Shown: positions 1 to 9,450 of the stretch, piece after piece
How positions within the stretch are numbered: position 1 is the stretch's first letter
Layout: every line of letters begins with the position of its first letter
The notes under the pieces: generated by a model
What the model was told of the DNA's origin: nothing
Seen by the model: the letters and a program-made list of their open reading frames with translations, nothing else
Databases searched by the model: none
Source of the DNA: Micrococcales bacterium
GTDB lineage: Bacteria; Actinomycetota; Actinomycetes; S36-B12; UBA10799
NCBI GenBank assembly: GCA_016703125.1
Contig: JADJCR010000003.1
Coordinates: 248,001 to 312,000 of the forward strand
Length of the DNA: 64,000 nucleotides
Reading direction: 5' to 3'
Translations under genes and position numbers: made by a program

Positions 1-601
1 GCCGCCCGGCGTCGCGGATCACGACCAGGTCCTCGGGCTGGAACCCCAGGCGGTCGACCGTCGAAGTGCGCCAGCGCTGTGGCGGTACGGGCAAGCGGTC
101 CGGATGCTCGGCGAAGGCCGTCTCGATCAGGGCCAGCACCTCGTCGTATTCCTCGGGTGCCGCGGGCGCGGCGGGACTGTCGATCGCGGCCGCCGGCGTG
201 GCGAGGATCCATGACGTGTAGCGGGGCGTGTATCCGTGGGCGGCGAACCACTCGGCGACGTCGGTGCGGACATCGTCGATCGTCTGTCCGATGCGATCGG
301 CACCCAGCGCCCCCGCACGCCACTGTGACCACCGCAACAACCACTGGCCGATCCCCTGACCACGGGCATCGGGGTGGACGTCAGCCCACCGCTTGCGGTT
401 GTCCCAGAGCAGGCCCCAGCCGACGATCCGGCCGGCCTGTACGACGACCACGGCGTCGCGCTCCCGGTCGATATGGACGAGGTCGCCGACAAGATCAGCA
501 GCCTCGAACATCACCTCACCGGAATCGGCGAGTTCGCAGGCGTTGACCAGGGAGACCACCTCGGGGACGTCCCGGTCGCCCAACGGGCGTGCGTGCCACA
601 C
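1..601 (-). CDS. GNAT-family N-acetyltransferase, C-terminus cut by window edge
   Basis: Reading the minus strand from a GTG at 601 gives an uninterrupted 200-residue frame that leaves the window without a stop. The N-terminal half has the GNAT core: a beta strand VVVVQAGRIVGWGLLW, then the acetyl-CoA loop DARGQGIGQWLLRW (R/Q-x-x-G-x-G type) near residues 75-88, then a 'AEWFAAHGYTPRYTSWIL' strand typical of the end of the fold. A second partial GNAT-like segment (EEYDEVLALIETAFAEHPDRLP) follows, so a tandem GNAT protein is possible. The substrate cannot be told. The start is supported by a -10-like GACAAT ending exactly 6 bases upstream. Divergent from the 3-hydroxyacyl-CoA dehydrogenase. Confidence 0.75.
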   Translation of the reverse strand, partial: MWHARPLGDRDVPEVVSLVNACELADSGEVMFEAADLVGDLVHIDRERDAVVVVQAGRIVGWGLLWDNRKRWADVHPDARGQGIGQWLLRWSQWRAGALGADRIGQTIDDVRTDVAEWFAAHGYTPRYTSWILATPAAAIDSPAAPAAPEEYDEVLALIETAFAEHPDRLPVPPQRWRTSTVDRLGFQPEDLVVIRDAGR

Positions 602-607
602 CCACCT

Positions 608-613
608 ATTGTC
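608..613 (-). promoter_or_regulatory. -10-like hexamer, leaderless start of the GNAT gene
   Basis: GACAAT on the minus strand is followed by 6 bases and then the GTG start, so transcription would begin at or next to the start codon. No Shine-Dalgarno sequence is needed or seen. Inferred, not proven. Confidence 0.4.
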
Positions 614-642
614 CCTGATGGGCCCTTTGCCAGACTTGGGGC

Positions 643-2316
643 ATGGCAGACAAAACGGTGGCAGTCGTCGGAGTGGGCACGGTCGGATCGCAGGTGGCTC
701 GCATGGCCGCGGACGCGGGGTGGACCGTCATCGGGATCGAGAAGGATGCTGACAGCGCCAAGGCCGCCAGTGAACGCTCGGGCCTCGAGGTCGGGACCTC
801 ACTGGCCGACGCCGCCGGTGCGGCGATCCTCATCGAATGCCTGCCCGAGAAGAAGGGCGTCAAGCACGCGGTCATCGCTGAGGTGGGCGCGCTGGCGGCC
901 GATGATGCTGTGCTCGTCACCACGGCCACTGCACTGTCCGTCACGGACCTGGCTTTGAGTTCAGGAAGGCCCAACCGCGTGCTGGGGCTGTCCCTGCCGC
1001 ACGACCCCCAGCGCACCCACGTGGAACTGGTGAGGCCGGACTTCGCCGACGGCGACGCCGTGGACGCGTTGCAGGCCTTCCTCGCCGACGTGGGCCGGGA
1101 GGCCACGGTTGTTCGTTCCAAGCCCGGCTACATCGCTGATGGTCTGCTCTTCGGCTACCTCAACCACGCCGTGACCATGTACGAGAGCGGGTACGCCAGC
1201 CGCGACGACATCGACGCCGCCATGCGCTTCGGCTGTGGCTACCCCGTAGGGGCCGTTGGCGCTGCTGGACAAGATCGGCATCGACACCGCCTACGACGTG
1301 CTCGACGCGCTGTACTCCAGCACCGGACGCCGCCTGCATGCCCCGGCCCCGATCCTCAAGCAGATGCTCGCAGCGGGACGCACCGGGGAGCAGGCAGGCA
1401 TCGGGTTCTACGACCACTCCGGGGCTGCAGGCGAGGCAGGCGGCGACGCCGCCACGGCCGAGGTGCGACCAGTGGCCAGCGTCGGTGTCGTGGGCACCGG
1501 CACCATGGCCTCCGGCATTGTCGAGGTCTTCGCGAAGAACGGTTACGACGTGGTCTTCGTGGCCCGCAGCGACGAGAAGGTCGCGGGGGTGCGTGCCGCA
1601 GTGGAGAAGTCCCTGGGCAAGGCGGTCGCCAAGGGCAAGATGACCGAGCAGGCCCGCGATGAGGTCCTGGGCCGGATCACCGGCGCGACGGCCCGCGAGG
1701 CCCTGGCCGACGTCGACCTGGTGGTCGAGGCGATCGTCGAGGACCTCGACGTCAAACTCGAGCTGTTCCGCGACCTCGACCGCGTCTGCAAGCCCGGTGC
1801 GATCCTGGCGACCACCACATCGTCCTTGCCGGTGGTGGAGATGGCCGCAGTCACCAGCCGTCCGCAGGACGTGGTGGGCATGCACTTCTTCAACCCCGCG
1901 CCGATCATGAACTCGTGGAGGAGGTCAGCCCGGTGACCACCGGCGAGGACGTCACCGCCACGGTGGTGGAGTTGTGCGCCAAGATCGGCAAGCACCCCGT
2001 GAAGTGCGGCGACCGGGCCGGGTTCATCGTCAACGCCCTGCTGTTCCCGTACCTCAACGACGCCGTCCTGCTGCTGGAGTCGCACTACGCCACCACTGAC
2101 GAGATCGACACGGTGATGACGAAGGGCGCTGGCTTGCCGCTGGGACCGTTCGCGCTGCTCGACGTCGTCGGCAACGACGTGTCGCTGGCCATCGAGCAGG
2201 TCCTGCACAGCGAGTTCCGGCTGCCCGAACTGGCCCCGGCTCGCCTGCTCGAGCAGATGGTCGAGGCCGGGTACCTGGGTCGCAAGACCCGCCGCGGGTT
2301 CCGCGTCTACGGCTGA
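643..2316 (+). CDS. tandem (two-copy) 3-hydroxyacyl-CoA dehydrogenase, two frameshifts
   Basis: Predicted 557 residues: two fused copies of the 3-hydroxyacyl-CoA dehydrogenase fold, which oxidises 3-hydroxyacyl-CoA to 3-ketoacyl-CoA with NAD(P). Copy 1 starts with VGVGTVGSQVA (Rossmann GxGxxG) and copy 2, from about residue 285, with VGTGTMASG. Copy 2 has the catalytic MHFFNPAPIMK region; copy 1 has LSLPHDPQRTH there and seems to lack the catalytic His. Each copy ends with a helical C-domain (LLFGYLNHAV.. and LLFPYLNDAV..) . The frame is broken twice: one extra G in the G-run at 1249-1252, and one base missing near 1911 (ATGAA-CTC should read ATGAAGCTC). Correcting both gives a whole number of codons. 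Such fused dehydrogenases are known in actinobacteria. Likely role: beta-oxidation or acetoacetyl-CoA metabolism. Confidence 0.85.
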
Positions 2317-2331
2317 TCACGGGTGGCCCTC

Positions 2332-2337
2332 TACCCT
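2332..2337 (+). promoter_or_regulatory. -10-like hexamer, leaderless start
   Basis: TACCCT is followed by 7 bases (GGAGGCC) and then the ATG at 2345. The same 7 bases also contain GGAGG, so this start could be leaderless or use a Shine-Dalgarno site from upstream read-through. Confidence 0.35.
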
Positions 2338-2344
2338 GGAGGCC

Positions 2345-2593
2345 ATGGCCCGCCGCAACCGACGTCGTCCGGACGCCGCACGTCCGCTGTCGCCGGGTTA
2401 CGCGAGCCGGCGTGACGAGGGCGACTACATCGTCCAGAACGTGACCGGAGGTCAGGCCGGCAAGGCGTACATCTGCCCGGGCTGCAACCAGGAGATCCGC
2501 CCCGGCGTCCCGCATGTCGTGGCGTGGAACCGGCACCACGGGGCCGACGACCGCCGGCACTGGCACTCGCCGTGCTGGCGGCGGTCTCACTGA
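2345..2593 (+). CDS. small conserved actinobacterial zinc-ribbon-like protein
   Basis: 82 residues. A basic N-terminus (MARRNRRRPDA) is followed by a compact domain with CPGCNQEI near residue 49 and a C-terminal HWHSPCW, which together give three Cys and several His that could bind a metal. Small proteins of this kind are widespread in actinobacteria and are often named 'ATP/GTP-binding protein' in databases without a visible nucleotide site; I see none here. Function unknown. It overlaps the convergent osmC-type gene by 7 bases. Confidence 0.75.
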   Translation: MARRNRRRPDAARPLSPGYASRRDEGDYIVQNVTGGQAGKAYICPGCNQEIRPGVPHVVAWNRHHGADDRRHWHSPCWRRSH

Positions 2594-2994
2594 ATCCGGG
2601 TGGCCACCGGCGTCGGCAGTTCGAGGCTGCGGCCCACGGTGCACAACCGGTCGTGGGACCGCTGCACGGCAACTGGCAGCACGTCGCGGGCCGCGTCACC
2701 GTCCGGACCGTCATCGAAGCGCAGGGAGAAGGTCACCGTGACGTTCTCCAGGTGGTTCCCAGTCGTCGGGTCCGACACCTTGTCCGCCTCGACGGTGATC
2801 TCGAACCGGCTGGGTTCGCTGCGCCGTGACGTGAGGTGGTCGACGTCAATGCCGGTGCACCCGCCGAGCGCTGCCAGCAGCAGCTCGACGGAGGAGAACT
2901 GATCCTCGCCCTCGCCGAAACCCAGTTCGGTGCCGGCTTCGTTCGTGGCGACGTACTGACTGAGGGCAGTCCGGGTGATGCGCACGGTCGACAT
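2587..2994 (-). CDS. OsmC/Ohr-family protein
   Basis: 135 residues matching the OsmC fold: an N-terminal strand pair, then FSSVELLLAALGGCTGIDV containing the first conserved Cys, and a C-terminal SHDRLCTVGRSLE containing the second. In this family the two Cys reduce organic hydroperoxides using small thiols or lipoyl proteins; the C-terminal CxV pattern is closer to the general OsmC/YhfA group than to Ohr. A TTG six bases upstream is in frame, but the ATG at 2994 is preferred because TAGGGT ends exactly 6 bases before it, indicating leaderless transcription. Confidence 0.85.
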   Translation of the reverse strand: MSTVRITRTALSQYVATNEAGTELGFGEGEDQFSSVELLLAALGGCTGIDVDHLTSRRSEPSRFEITVEADKVSDPTTGNHLENVTVTFSLRFDDGPDGDAARDVLPVAVQRSHDRLCTVGRSLELPTPVATRIQ

Positions 2995-3000
2995 GGGCAA

Positions 3001-3006
3001 ACCCTA
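3001..3006 (-). promoter_or_regulatory. -10-like hexamer, leaderless start of the OsmC gene
   Basis: TAGGGT on the minus strand, 6 bases (TTGCCC) before the ATG at 2994. Just upstream, CAGTGAC occurs twice ten bases apart (3013-3019 and 3023-3029), which could be a small direct-repeat operator. Confidence 0.45.
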
Positions 3007-3182
3007 GTGTGACAGTGACTCACAGTGACCACGAGGTGGGAGAACAGCGGAGCGTTACGTGGGTTCCTCCCGGGGGCGGGCCCGGGATGGGGGTGGGGGC
3101 ACCGCGTCAGGAATCCCTCGCCGACCGGCTTCAGGGGCGATCGGGGGCGTACCCTGTTCAGAACGTGTGACAGGAGGGCCGC

Positions 3183-4166
<984 letters not shown>

Positions 4167-4184
4167 TCAGTCGGTTGCCGGGAG

Positions 4185-4190
4185 TACCGT
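4185..4190 (+). promoter_or_regulatory. -10-like hexamer, leaderless start of the ABC exporter
   Basis: TACCGT followed by 6 bases and the ATG at 4197. No separate leader is present between the upstream stop and this start. Confidence 0.4.
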
Positions 4191-4196
4191 TGAGGT

Positions 4197-5097
4197 ATGG
4201 CACCGGTCATCGACGCCCGGGGCGTCGTCAAACGGTTCGGTAGCACGGTGGCCCTGGACGGCCTGGATCTGCAGGTGCAGTCCGGCGAGGTGCACGCGTT
4301 CCTTGGTCCCAACGGCGCCGGGAAGACCACGACGTTGCGCATCCTGTTGGGAATGCTGCGCATCGACGCCGGCACCATCGCACTTCTCGGCGGGGACCCG
4401 TGGCGGGACGCGGTCGAATTGCACACGAAGGTGGCGTACGTCCCCGGCGAGGTGGATCTGTGGCCGCAGTTGACCGGTGGTGAGGTCATCGACATGCTCG
4501 GTCGGCTGCACGGCGGTTTCAACCCGGCACGGCGGGACCGCTACCTGGAGATGTTCGAACTCGACCCGACGAAGAAGTCGCGGGCGTACTCCAAGGGCAA
4601 TCGGCAGAAGGTGGCACTGGTCTCGGCACTGTCCACGGACGTGCCCCTCCTGCTGCTCGATGAGCCCACATCCGGTCTGGATCCGCTCATGGACGCCCGC
4701 TTCCGGGAATGCGTCCGGGAGTTCCGTGGCAACGGCGGCACGGTGCTGCTCAGCAGCCACATCCTCAGTGAGGCCGAGGCGCTGTCGGACCGGGTGACGA
4801 TCATCCGCAACGGCAAGGCGATGGAAAGCGGCACGCTGGCGCAGTTGCGACACCTGTCCCGCACGAAGGTGGTGGCCACTGTGGCGAGCATCCCCGACGG
4901 GCTGGACGCGATCCCGGGCGTGCATGAGGTGATCGCCACCGAGGGAAAGGTGACCTGCTCGGTGGACGAGGCCGGCATGGGGCCGTTGATGAGCCTGCTC
5001 GCCGGAGCCGGCCTGCACACGCTGACCAGCCAGCAGGCCAGCTTGGAGGAGGTGTTCCTGCAGCACTACCAGGACGGGCCGTCCGATGGCTGGCTGA
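4197..5097 (+). CDS. ABC-2 exporter ATP-binding protein (3' frameshift)
   Basis: Predicted 299 residues. Walker A GPNGAGKTTT near residue 38, a signature YSKGNRQKVALVSAL (degenerate LSGGQ, common in drug-exporter ATPases), Walker B LLLLDEPTSGLDP and the H-loop SSHIL. The C-terminal 80 residues form the regulatory extension usual in ABC-2 ATPases. As written, the frame runs out of the domain into nonsense. Removing one G at 5092-5093 makes it end ...DGPSDGC-stop at 5097 and at the same time makes the permease begin ATG at 5086 in the right frame. This double fit argues for a one-base insertion. Partner of the next gene; likely exports a lipophilic compound. Confidence 0.88.
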
Positions 5098-6677
5098 CAG
5101 GTTCGCGGGCACGCTGCCCCTCGTCCGCCTGGCCCTGCGGCGCGACCGGATCCTGCTGCCGGCATGGATCATCGGCTTCGCGGGTATGGCGGGCTTCTCC
5201 GCCTCCGCCACGACGGGGCTGTATCCCGGCGAGGCGGAACGCGTGGCCGCTGCCGAGGCCGTCAACTCCACCAGCGCGATGGTCGCGCTGTACGGCCGGA
5301 TCGCCGATCCGACGTCAGTCGGGCAGCTTTCGCTGTTCAAACTCACGGCCTTCGGGGCCGCGCTCACCGGCGTCCTCATGGTCTTCATCGTCATCCGGCA
5401 CACCCGCGCCGACGAGGAAGCCGGCCGCCTCGAGCTCATGACGGCGGGCAGTCTGGGCCGTCTCGCCCCGCTTGCGGCATCCCTGCTGGTGGCGACCGGG
5501 GCCAGCCTGTTGCTGGGCATGATCAGTGCGCTGGCGCTCATCGGTGCCGGACTGGCCGTGGCGGGTTCGTTCGCCTTCGGCCTTCGGATGGGCGATGACC
5601 GGCGTCGCATTCGCAGCGGTGGCCGGCATCTGTGCGCAGGTCACCACCGGCGCCCGTGCGGCGCGCGGTCTGGCCCTGCTCCTGGTGGCGCTGGCGTACG
5701 CCGTGCGTGCCGTCGGTGACCTCTCCGAAGGCACGTGGCTGTCGTGGCTCTCACCGATCGGCTGGATGCAGCAGGTGCGCGCCTATGCCGGGGACCGGTG
5801 GTGGGTGCTCCTGCTCCCGGTGGCGCTGACCCTGGTGTGCGCACCGGTCGCGTTCTGGTTGCGGGACCGCCGAGACGTGGGAGCCGGTCTCATCACCGAC
5901 CGTCCCGGACCGGCCACAGGCAGCATCTCCGGGGTCTTCGGGCTGGCCTGGCGGCTGCAGCGCGGGACCCTGGCGAGCTGGTGTGCCGGGTTCGCCGCCT
6001 TCGGACTGCTCCTGGGCTCGATCTCCGACTCCGTCACGGGATTCCTGGACTCCCCGCAGGCACGGCAGTTCCTCGAGCAACTCGGTGGTACGCAGGCGCT
6101 GGCTGACGCGTTCCTGGCCACGGAGTTGAGTTTCGCGGGGATCATCGTGGCGGCCTATGGCATTGCGGCAGCATCGCGCCTGCACTCCGAGGAAGTCGAA
6201 GGCCACCTCGAGCTCCTGCTGGCCACGCCCACCTCCCGGGTCCGGTGGATGCTCAGCCACGCCGTTGTCGCCCTGGTGGGTGTGGCGGTCATCCTGCTCG
6301 TCGGTGGCCTGGCGATGGGCATCGGGAACGCCATCGCCCTGGGCGAGGCCGACCGTGCCGGCGCGCTGCTGGCGGCCTCCCTGGCGCGCGTGCCAGCGGC
6401 GTGGGTCATCACCGGTGTCCTGCTCCTGGTGTTCGGGTGGTTGCCACGCCTGGTGCCGGTGGTGTGGGGCGTGTTCGTCGCCGCCCTGGTGATCGGGGAG
6501 TTCGGACCGCTGTGGGATCTGCCGCAGTGGCTCATGGATACCTCCCCGTTCGTGCACTCGCCGCGCCTGCCGGCCGTCGATGCCACGCTGTCCGGATTGA
6601 TGCCCCTGACCGTCGTGGCCGCCGCGCTGGTTGCGCTGGGTGTCGTGGGATGGCGCCGCCGGGATCTGCACGGCTGA
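5086..6677 (+). CDS. ABC-2 exporter permease, polyketide/antibiotic-exporter type (frameshifted)
   Basis: Predicted 529 residues with about twelve membrane segments in two similar halves, starting GTLPLVRLALRRDR and, in the second half, FGLAWRLQRGTLASW. Both halves carry the pattern RLELMTAG / HLELLLATPTSR after a membrane segment, typical of the actinobacterial tetronasin/polyketide exporter permeases (TnrB3-like). Two single-base insertions break it: one G at 5092-5093 next to the start and one base at about 5580-5586 (FAFGL|GWAMTG). With both removed, the length is a whole number of codons and it overlaps the ATPase stop. Substrate unknown; self-resistance or lipid export are both possible. 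Confidence 0.82.
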
Positions 6678-6678
6678 C

Positions 6679-6684
6679 TAGGCT
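6679..6684 (+). promoter_or_regulatory. -10-like hexamer, leaderless start of hydrolase
   Basis: TAGGCT followed by 6 bases and the GTG at 6691; the hexamer overlaps the stop of the upstream permease gene. Confidence 0.45.
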
Positions 6685-6690
6685 GCAAGG

Positions 6691-7425
6691 GTGGAGCGGA
6701 TTGCTGCGAACTCGGTGCTGCCCGCCCTCCGCGAGCCACTGACCCTGGTCACGGGCGACGGCCTGCACCTGGTGGGCGAGTTGGCGCTGCCCGCGGAGCC
6801 ACCCGCCGCCACGATCGTGTGCGTGCATCCGCTGCCCACACACGGCGGCATGATGGATTCGCACCTGTTCCGCAAGGCCGCGTGGCGACTTCCCGCACTG
6901 GCCGGTCTGGCGGTCCTGCGGTTCAACACGCGAGGGACCACAAGTGCGGCGGGAACCTCCGAGGGGCAGTTCGACGCCGGCACCGCCGAGGGCCTGGACC
7001 TTGCGGCTGCGGTGGATCTCGCGGCTGCTCGCGACCTGCCCGACATCTGGTTGGTCGGGTGGAGTTTCGGCACGGACGTCGTGCTGCGCCACGGCCTGCT
7101 GCCGCGGGTGCGGGGGGCGATCCTGCTCAGCCCGCCGATGCGGTACGCGACCGACGACGACCTTGACCGCTGGGCGCAGGACGGCCGCCCGCTGACGGTC
7201 CTCGTCCCAGAGTTCGACGACTTCCTGCCGCCATCGCTGGCACAACCACGGTTCGACCGCGTGCCGCAGGCGCGGTTCACCGCAGTCGCTGGGGCGAAGC
7301 ACCTGTGGGTCGGGGAGAAGTACGCCTCGATCGTCCTCGATCAGATCACCGCGACCACGACCGGTCGTGCGACGCCTTTGCCGTCCGAATGGGACGGCCC
7401 GATGAGTAAGTGGAGCGACCTATGA
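6691..7425 (+). CDS. alpha/beta hydrolase
   Basis: 244 residues, no signal peptide. The nucleophile elbow is LVGWSFGTDV (GxSxG, Ser near 121), preceded by the oxyanion-type VHPLPTHGG loop; a late Asp region (VPEFDDF) and AGAKHLWVGE (His) complete a plausible triad. It resembles the COG2945-type small hydrolases of unknown substrate. The next gene overlaps it by four bases (ATGA), so the two are co-translated. Confidence 0.8.
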   Translation: MERIAANSVLPALREPLTLVTGDGLHLVGELALPAEPPAATIVCVHPLPTHGGMMDSHLFRKAAWRLPALAGLAVLRFNTRGTTSAAGTSEGQFDAGTAEGLDLAAAVDLAAARDLPDIWLVGWSFGTDVVLRHGLLPRVRGAILLSPPMRYATDDDLDRWAQDGRPLTVLVPEFDDFLPPSLAQPRFDRVPQARFTAVAGAKHLWVGEKYASIVLDQITATTTGRATPLPSEWDGPMSKWSDL

Positions 7426-8180
7426 GCCAGTTGCAGGGCAAGAAAGCCATCGTCACCGGGGCGTCCCGGGGGATCGGCCACGAGATCGCGCTGGAGTTCG
7501 CGCGCCAGGGTGCCGACGTCGCGGTCATCGCCCGCAGCACCGACCTGCTGGAACAACTCGCCGCGCAGATCGGGGACCTCGGGTGCACGGCCGTGGTGCG
7601 CGCTGCCGACGTCACCGATGCCGAGCAGATCGGTGCGGCGATCCGGGGCGCGGTCGACGAGTTGGGCGGTTTGGACATCGTGGTGAACAACGCGGGCGGG
7701 AACAGCTTCTCGGCGCCGCTGGTAGGGATGCGGTTCAGCGGTTGGCAGAAGACCCAGCGGTTGAACGTCGAATCCGCGGTGCATGTCCTGCAGACCGCCG
7801 CACCCATCCTGCTGGAGCAGAAGTCCGGCTCGGTGGTCAACCTGGCGAGTGTGGCCGGGATCGTCGGGGCGCCCCTGATGAGTCACTATGGGGCCGCGAA
7901 AGCCGCGATCATCTCCTTGACCCGCAGCCTGGCGGTGGAGTGGGCGTGGGCAGGGGTCCGCGTGAACACCCTGCTCCCCGGATGGATCGAGACCGACCTG
8001 ACCCAGTTCCTGCGGGATGCGCCCGACGGGGGTGCCGGCGCACTGGCGAGGGTCCCGATGCAGCGGTGGGGGACGACCGCCGAGATCGCCGCCGGGGCCG
8101 TCTTCCTGGCCTCGGATGCCTCATCCTTCATGACCGGCCAGGAACTCGTGCTCGACGGCGGCTTGACAGTGATGCCGTGA
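7422..8180 (+). CDS. short-chain dehydrogenase/reductase (FabG-like)
   Basis: 252 residues from the ATG at 7422. Classical SDR: TGASRGIG cofactor loop near residue 13, NNAGG near 88, catalytic Ser in NLASVAG and YGAAK (Tyr-x-x-x-Lys) near residue 155. The C-terminal TGQELVLDGG is typical of 3-oxoacyl-ACP/CoA reductase-like members. A GTG 12 bases upstream is also in frame, but the ATG is preferred because it overlaps the upstream stop (ATGA) with GGAG just ahead. Probably acts on an acyl-CoA or similar substrate; the neighbouring hydrolases do not settle which. Confidence 0.85.
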   Translation: MSQLQGKKAIVTGASRGIGHEIALEFARQGADVAVIARSTDLLEQLAAQIGDLGCTAVVRAADVTDAEQIGAAIRGAVDELGGLDIVVNNAGGNSFSAPLVGMRFSGWQKTQRLNVESAVHVLQTAAPILLEQKSGSVVNLASVAGIVGAPLMSHYGAAKAAIISLTRSLAVEWAWAGVRVNTLLPGWIETDLTQFLRDAPDGGAGALARVPMQRWGTTAEIAAGAVFLASDASSFMTGQELVLDGGLTVMP

Positions 8181-8225
8181 GCCGGCGACTTGCCTGCAAC
8201 CACAGCCATCGGAAAGGGTGGAGTC

Positions 8226-8630
8226 ATGGGTAACCGAATCGACACGTTGCGCTCAGGCCTGGAGACCGTCCAGGAGGCTCTGGCCAGCGTGGACCACGTA
8301 GTGAAGAACGCCGACACCGCGCTGACGGACACCGACGGCGTGTTGGGCAAGGCCGATGACGCGCTGGAACTGGCCGCCCGTGGTCTGGAGAAGGGCAGGC
8401 GCTACCTGCCGAAGGTCGCGCTGGGCCTGGCGGTGGTGGGGGTGGGGATAGCCGCGGCCGTGGTGGTCCGCAGGACCCGCCTGGGGCGGGCAGCGGCGAA
8501 GGAACAGGTGCTCGAACAGCGAGAAGAGCCTGCGGCGCCCGTCAGCGTGCAGGATCTGGCTGAGGACTCCGGCACCGACGCCAGTGACCTCGCGGACGCC
8601 GCCGACGCCGTGGACGGCGAACGCGGATGA
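8226..8630 (+). CDS. small single-pass membrane protein, unknown
   Basis: 134 residues from the ATG at 8226, which has GGTGGAG just upstream. Residues 1-60 look amphipathic helical (repeated VxxxLxxxD spacing, coiled-coil-like), followed by one hydrophobic segment VALGLAVVGVGIAAAVVV, then RRTR and an acidic, Ala/Asp-rich tail. No family recognised. Its stop overlaps the start of the next hydrolase (ATGA), so the two are probably translated together. Confidence 0.7.
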   Translation: MGNRIDTLRSGLETVQEALASVDHVVKNADTALTDTDGVLGKADDALELAARGLEKGRRYLPKVALGLAVVGVGIAAAVVVRRTRLGRAAAKEQVLEQREEPAAPVSVQDLAEDSGTDASDLADAADAVDGERG

Positions 8631-9358
8631 CCCAGGTCGTCCTGCTGCACGCTTTTCCAGTCAACCGGCATCTCTGGGACGCCCAGGTCGAGTACCTCAC
8701 GAAGGTCGGCTTCAAGGTCACGGCGCCGGATCTGGGCGGCTTCGGGGATTCCCGGGCGCCGCAGGACCCGACGATCTCGGCCATGGCCGAGCAGGCACTG
8801 TCGCACGTGAGCCGACCGGCGGTCTTCGTGGGCCTGTCCATGGGCGGGTACCTGCTCATGGAGATCCTCCGGCAGGCACCGGAGGTCGTCACGGGTGCCG
8901 TCTTCATGGACACGAAGGCCACCGCCGACCCCGACGAGGGCCGGACGCAGCGCCTGGCCGTGGCGCAGGCGGTGCAGGAAGCCGGTCACACGCGTGACCT
9001 GGCCGAGACGATGTTGCCGCACCTGCTCGGCGCCACCACCCGGGCGCAACGCCCCGAAGTGGTCGACCGGGTCCGGACGTGGATCGAGAACGCCCCGGTG
9101 GAGGCGGTGGTCAGCGCCCAGCACGCGATGGCTGGCCGACCGGACTCGGTGCCCACGCTGCGCACGTACGAGGGCCCGGCGCTGGTGGTGTGGGGGTCTG
9201 AGGACACGATCTCCCCGCCGGCCGACCAGAAGGTGTTCCTGTCGGCGATGCCGCAGGCAGTGGGCCGGGAGATCCCAGCCGCTGGGCACTTGAGCGCGGT
9301 GGAGACCCCCGACGATGTCAACGACGTGCTGCTCGAGGCCCTGACCGACTGGAGTTAG
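8627..9358 (+). CDS. alpha/beta hydrolase
   Basis: 243 residues with the full hydrolase pattern: HAFPVNRHLW oxyanion region, nucleophile elbow VGLSMGGYL (Ser near 68), acid in WGSEDTISPP and catalytic His in AAGHLSAVE. Closest in style to small esterases/lactonases of the 3-oxoadipate enol-lactonase group, but the substrate cannot be deduced. Translationally coupled to the upstream small membrane protein. Confidence 0.85.
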   Translation: MTQVVLLHAFPVNRHLWDAQVEYLTKVGFKVTAPDLGGFGDSRAPQDPTISAMAEQALSHVSRPAVFVGLSMGGYLLMEILRQAPEVVTGAVFMDTKATADPDEGRTQRLAVAQAVQEAGHTRDLAETMLPHLLGATTRAQRPEVVDRVRTWIENAPVEAVVSAQHAMAGRPDSVPTLRTYEGPALVVWGSEDTISPPADQKVFLSAMPQAVGREIPAAGHLSAVETPDDVNDVLLEALTDWS

Positions 9359-9437
9359 GCAGGCGGCCCGGTGGTGCACCGTGGGTCACGCGTCGACGCG
9401 CTGGGGTGGCCGCGCTCGGCGCGTGAGCGCCCACACC

Positions 9438-9443
9438 TAGGCT
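9438..9443 (+). promoter_or_regulatory. -10-like hexamer ahead of the ABC-F gene
   Basis: TAGGCT, then 7 bases (GGGAGGC), then the GTG at 9451. Leaderless geometry, although GGGAGG also resembles a ribosome site. Confidence 0.4.
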
Positions 9444-9450
9444 GGGAGGC

